From: MESE01 sp036675035 | GTDB taxonomy: Bacteria; Pseudomonadota; Gammaproteobacteria; Burkholderiales; Burkholderiaceae_D | Reading direction: 5' to 3' | Length of the DNA: 8,321 bases | Assembly: GCA_036675035.1 (NCBI GenBank) | Contig: JAKFFO010000140.1 | Location: 1-8,321 of the forward strand | Shown: in pieces, positions 7,014 through 8,321 of the stretch | Layout of the letters: every line of letters begins with the position of its first letter | Position numbering within the stretch: position 1 is the first letter of the stretch | Notes under the pieces: generated by a model | The model's input: the letters and a program-made list of their open reading frames with translations, nothing else | Databases searched by the model: none | Told to the model about the DNA's origin: nothing | Translations under genes and position numbers: made by a program

Positions 7014-7050
7014 TGCCGGCGCTCAATTGAAAGTTAGCCGGCAATTGAGC
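7012..7050 (-). repeat. Two interleaved, mutually exclusive inverted repeats at the yggU stop
   Basis: ATTGCCGGC (7012-7020) pairs perfectly with GCCGGCAAT (7037-7045), and GCTCAATTG (7021-7029) pairs perfectly with CAATTGAGC (7042-7050). The right arms share 7042-7045, so only one 9-bp hairpin can form at a time. The loops are 16 and 12 nt. The yggU stop codon (7036-7034) sits in the region between the arms. No T-run follows on either strand. Confidence 0.6.
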
Positions 7051-7345
7051 TCAGCAATATCTGTCGAACCGAATCGATTGTCAAACAACTGTCCTTGATG
7101 TCGACGACTTTTCGTTTGGCAGCGTGCCCGTGCATGATGCTTACTGCTCTTTTAGGTATATCGAGCACGTCGGAAAGATAGGTGATCAGCACGTCATTCG
7201 CCTTACCGTCGATGGGTTGCGCATGCAACCGGATTTTAAGCGCATCGCCAAAACATCCGATCACTTCGCTTTTCCTTGCGTTTGGCTGAATCTGCAGCAT
7301 CAATCGAACGCCGCCGGCGGTTTCAACGCACCACGCTGAATTCAT
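7034..7345 (-). CDS. yggU: YggU/DUF167 family protein
   Basis: The 103-residue protein belongs to the small, widespread DUF167 (YggU) family, whose fold is known but whose role is not established. The diagnostic segment is present: LKIRLHAQPIDGKANDVL (about 36-53), preceded by LQIQPNARKSEV and followed by the KRAVSIMHGHAAKRKVVDI strand region. The start ATG at 7345 overlaps the yggT stop as ATGA (7342-7345), so the two genes are almost certainly translated together. That pairing of yggT with yggU is common in proteobacteria. The C-terminus (LLSSIAG) runs into a pair of competing inverted repeats at the stop. No separate ribosome site is visible, which agrees with coupling. Confidence 0.93.
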   Translation of the reverse strand: MNSAWCVETAGGVRLMLQIQPNARKSEVIGCFGDALKIRLHAQPIDGKANDVLITYLSDVLDIPKRAVSIMHGHAAKRKVVDIKDSCLTIDSVRQILLSSIAG

Positions 7346-7884
7346 GCGAATGGCAGAATCATTGCATTCACCAGATATAGCGCGATTCGTAACAATATAA
7401 ATGCCACCAATGGCGACAGATCGATGCTTCCGATCAAGGGAATGACGCGACGCAGCGGGCGCATTAATGGATCAGTCAATGCGCGTACCAACGGTGCCAA
7501 TGGCGCGTGCGGATTGACCCAACTGAAAATGACTTCGATGATGATCAAGCCCATGAAGCCGTATAGCACCCATTGAAGCAGCCGAAATACCGACACCACC
7601 AGCACCGTCTGTGCGGTCACTGCCGATACCATCCATAGATGAATGAAGACCATTAACAGGGCAACCAGGAAGGCTCCAATCAGACTTGCCCAATCGTATC
7701 CGCCGGCACCTGGCACGACACGACGCAAGGGCTTGACGAGCCAGTCGCTCAGCTTATACATGAACTCCCCGATCGCCGATGGTGGTCGAACCCGAACGGC
7801 CTGCGTCCAGAAGCGCAGCAGCAGGATGGCTGCGAGAATGGTTGCAACGGTATCGACGATCAGCAAAAATATGTTGTACAGCAC
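7342..7884 (-). CDS. yggT: YggT-family integral membrane protein, two YGGT repeats
   Basis: YggT proteins are inner-membrane proteins; related ones have been linked to osmotic tolerance and cell-division-associated processes, but no reaction is known. I use the GTG at 7884, not the ATG at 7920: it follows GGGGAG (7897-7892) by 7 nt and gives the family-like start MLYNIFLLIVDTVATIL, whereas the ATG lies inside the stem of a transcription terminator. The resulting 180 residues have about four hydrophobic segments (about 4-24, 66-90, 92-122, 155-177). Two copies of the YGGT motif are visible: KPLRRVVPGAGGYDWASLI (51-69) and RPLRRVIPLIGSIDLSPLV (142-160), showing an internal duplication. It overlaps yggU by 4 nt. 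No promoter fits between the terminator and the start, so expression may depend on read-through from the right or on a promoter within or upstream of the terminator. Confidence 0.92.
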   Translation of the reverse strand: MLYNIFLLIVDTVATILAAILLLRFWTQAVRVRPPSAIGEFMYKLSDWLVKPLRRVVPGAGGYDWASLIGAFLVALLMVFIHLWMVSAVTAQTVLVVSVFRLLQWVLYGFMGLIIIEVIFSWVNPHAPLAPLVRALTDPLMRPLRRVIPLIGSIDLSPLVAFILLRIALYLVNAMILPFA

Positions 7885-7891
7885 AACCTGT

Positions 7892-7897
7892 CTCCCC
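7892..7897 (-). promoter_or_regulatory. Shine-Dalgarno site of yggT, touching an upstream terminator
   Basis: GGGGAG (reading 7897 to 7892 on the minus strand) sits 7 nt before the GTG and decides the start. It begins at the base immediately after the eight-U tract of the preceding terminator, so one RNA carries both signals back to back. Confidence 0.8.
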
Positions 7898-7936
7898 AAA
7901 AAAAACCCGCCATACGGCATAAGGCCATACAGCGGG
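7898..7936 (-). terminator. Intrinsic terminator after the histone H1-like gene
   Basis: On the minus strand, a stem from 7936 to 7906 can form 13 pairs (five outer GC pairs CCCGC/GCGGG, then mixed pairs with three G-U wobbles) around a 5-nt loop, CTTAT. It is followed by eight consecutive T (7905-7898). This is a textbook Rho-independent terminator, placed about 45 nt after the H1-like stop codon. Confidence 0.88.
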
Positions 7937-7942
7937 CATTGT

Positions 7943-7977
7943 GCCTGAAGTTATTCAGGCTTCCAAGCGAGCTTGGA
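7943..7977 (-). repeat. Two short perfect hairpins in the 3' region of the H1-like gene
   Basis: Between the H1-like stop (7980) and the terminator lie two perfect inverted repeats: TCCAAG/CTTGGA (7962-7977, loop CGAG, 6 bp) and GCCTGAA/TTCAGGC (7943-7960, 4-nt loop, 7 bp). Together with the terminator they give three hairpins in a row in the transcript's 3' end. They could protect the mRNA from 3' exonucleases or serve as a processing signal; no T-runs follow these two. Confidence 0.6.
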
Positions 7978-7979
7978 TT

Positions 7980-8321
7980 TTACGGACGGGTGCCGGTCGG
8001 AAACGGCCAGGCCGCTGCCGGATTTAACACCGTCTTTACTACCGGCGAAGCCGCCGGCTTTGCTACCGGCTTCTTGGCTGCTGCTTTTTTAGGAGCGGCT
8101 TTCTTTGCTGCCGGCTTCTTGGCTGCTGCCTTTTTTGCTACCGGCTTTTTCGCTGCTGCCTTTTTAGGAGCGGCTTTCTTTGCTGCCGGCTTCTTGGCTG
8201 CTGCCTTTTTTGCTACCGGCTTCTTGGCTGCTGCTTTTTTAGGAGCGGCTTTCTTTGCTGCCGGCTTCTTGGCTGCTGCCTTTTTTGCTACCGGCTTCTT
8301 GGCTGCTGCTTTTTTAGGAGC
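7980..8321 (-). CDS. Histone H1-like lysine/alanine-rich DNA-binding protein (5' end outside window)
   Basis: The minus-strand frame is open from the window edge to a TAA at 7982-7980 and encodes 113 residues with no start codon in the window, so the gene is 5'-truncated. Three full 25-residue units plus 12 residues of a fourth are built almost only from Lys, Ala, Pro and Val as pentapeptides KKAAA, KKPVA, KKAAA, KKPAA and KKAAP. The tail is a separate, non-repetitive segment ending LNPAAAWPFPTGTRP, of a type I recall at the end of betaproteobacterial H1-like proteins. Such proteins bind DNA non-specifically through the lysine tail, like eukaryotic H1 C-termini, and are nucleoid-associated. 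I see no globular domain in the part shown. A terminator and two hairpins follow. An AlgP-like regulatory role has been proposed for similar proteins, but is not shown here. Confidence 0.88.
   Translation of the reverse strand, partial: APKKAAAKKPVAKKAAAKKPAAKKAAPKKAAAKKPVAKKAAAKKPAAKKAAPKKAAAKKPVAKKAAAKKPAAKKAAPKKAAAKKPVAKPAASPVVKTVLNPAAAWPFPTGTRP
8097..8321 (-). repeat. 75-bp in-frame tandem repeats in the H1-like gene (three units)
   Basis: The unit is 75 bp (25 codons) with a finer 15-bp period from its five pentapeptides. Units 8321-8247 and 8246-8172 are identical at all 75 bases. Unit 8171-8097 differs from them at three bases, all synonymous, and a fourth partial unit continues down to about 8061. 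Further units probably exist beyond the window. Confidence 0.95.

Noticed and set aside
6872..7030. Plus-strand 52-codon frame MNDVGAGMSFRFG... in the kinase-yggU gap
   Set aside because: It has no ribosome site or recognisable motif, shares exact codon phase with the antisense Cys-rich frame, and would be an isolated gene pointing into yggU. It is kept only as an alternative.
7885..7920. yggT start at the ATG at 7920
   Set aside because: That ATG lies in the stem of the terminator, and the extra residues are encoded by its stem and U-tract. The GTG at 7884 has a strong Shine-Dalgarno at the right distance.
8061..8321. CRISPR-like array because of regular spacing of similar units
   Set aside because: The 75-bp units are directly adjacent with no unique spacers, and are in frame throughout as Lys/Ala codons.

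Overview
The window looks like ordinary chromosomal backbone of a betaproteobacterium, most likely Burkholderiales and probably the Oxalobacteraceae (Herminiimonas/Herbaspirillum/Collimonas-like). The evidence is the gene order (thioredoxin-like gene, aroQ, accB, accC, prmA, zinc-ribbon/DUF3426 gene, PfkB-type kinase), the moderate GC content, and the lysine/alanine-rich histone H1-like gene whose C-terminal tail is of a type I associate with this group. I see no insertion sequence, phage gene, tRNA, rRNA or CRISPR array.

The left part (1-5732, plus strand) is a tightly packed run of genes. It begins with the 3' part of a gene for a small protein that often carries a misleading ligase name, followed after 5 nt by a membrane-anchored periplasmic TlpA/ResA-like thioredoxin. 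After an 82-nt gap with a candidate promoter comes aroQ (type II 3-dehydroquinase, shikimate pathway). Then come accB (biotin carboxyl carrier protein) behind a perfect TATAAT, accC (biotin carboxylase), prmA (ribosomal protein L11 methyltransferase) and a single-pass membrane protein with an N-terminal MJ0042-type zinc ribbon. AccB and AccC together form the first half-reaction of acetyl-CoA carboxylase, so the block supplies malonyl-CoA for fatty acid synthesis. prmA and the zinc-ribbon gene are 2 nt apart and probably translationally coupled.

The middle (5733-7033) holds a PfkB-family sugar/nucleoside kinase on the plus strand, then a convergent junction. That junction is not empty. On the minus strand an open frame of 76 sense codons, with a Cys-x2-Cys pair and a C-terminal hydrophobic helix, ends 14 nt from the kinase stop but has no ATG, GTG or TTG at its 5' end. 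It may be a frameshifted or unusually started small membrane protein. Two overlapping, mutually exclusive 9-bp inverted repeats sit at its upstream edge, across the yggU stop codon.

The right part (7034-8321, minus strand) reads leftwards from the histone H1-like gene (5' end beyond the window). The coding part seen has 75-bp tandem repeats, each encoding five KKxxx pentapeptides. Then come two small hairpins and a strong intrinsic terminator. The U-tract of that terminator directly touches the Shine-Dalgarno sequence of yggT (GTG start), which overlaps yggU by ATGA. I found no strong case for a wholly new system. The most interesting items are the terminator/ribosome-site fusion before yggT, the start-less small ORF, the competing hairpins, and the freshly duplicated H1 repeats.
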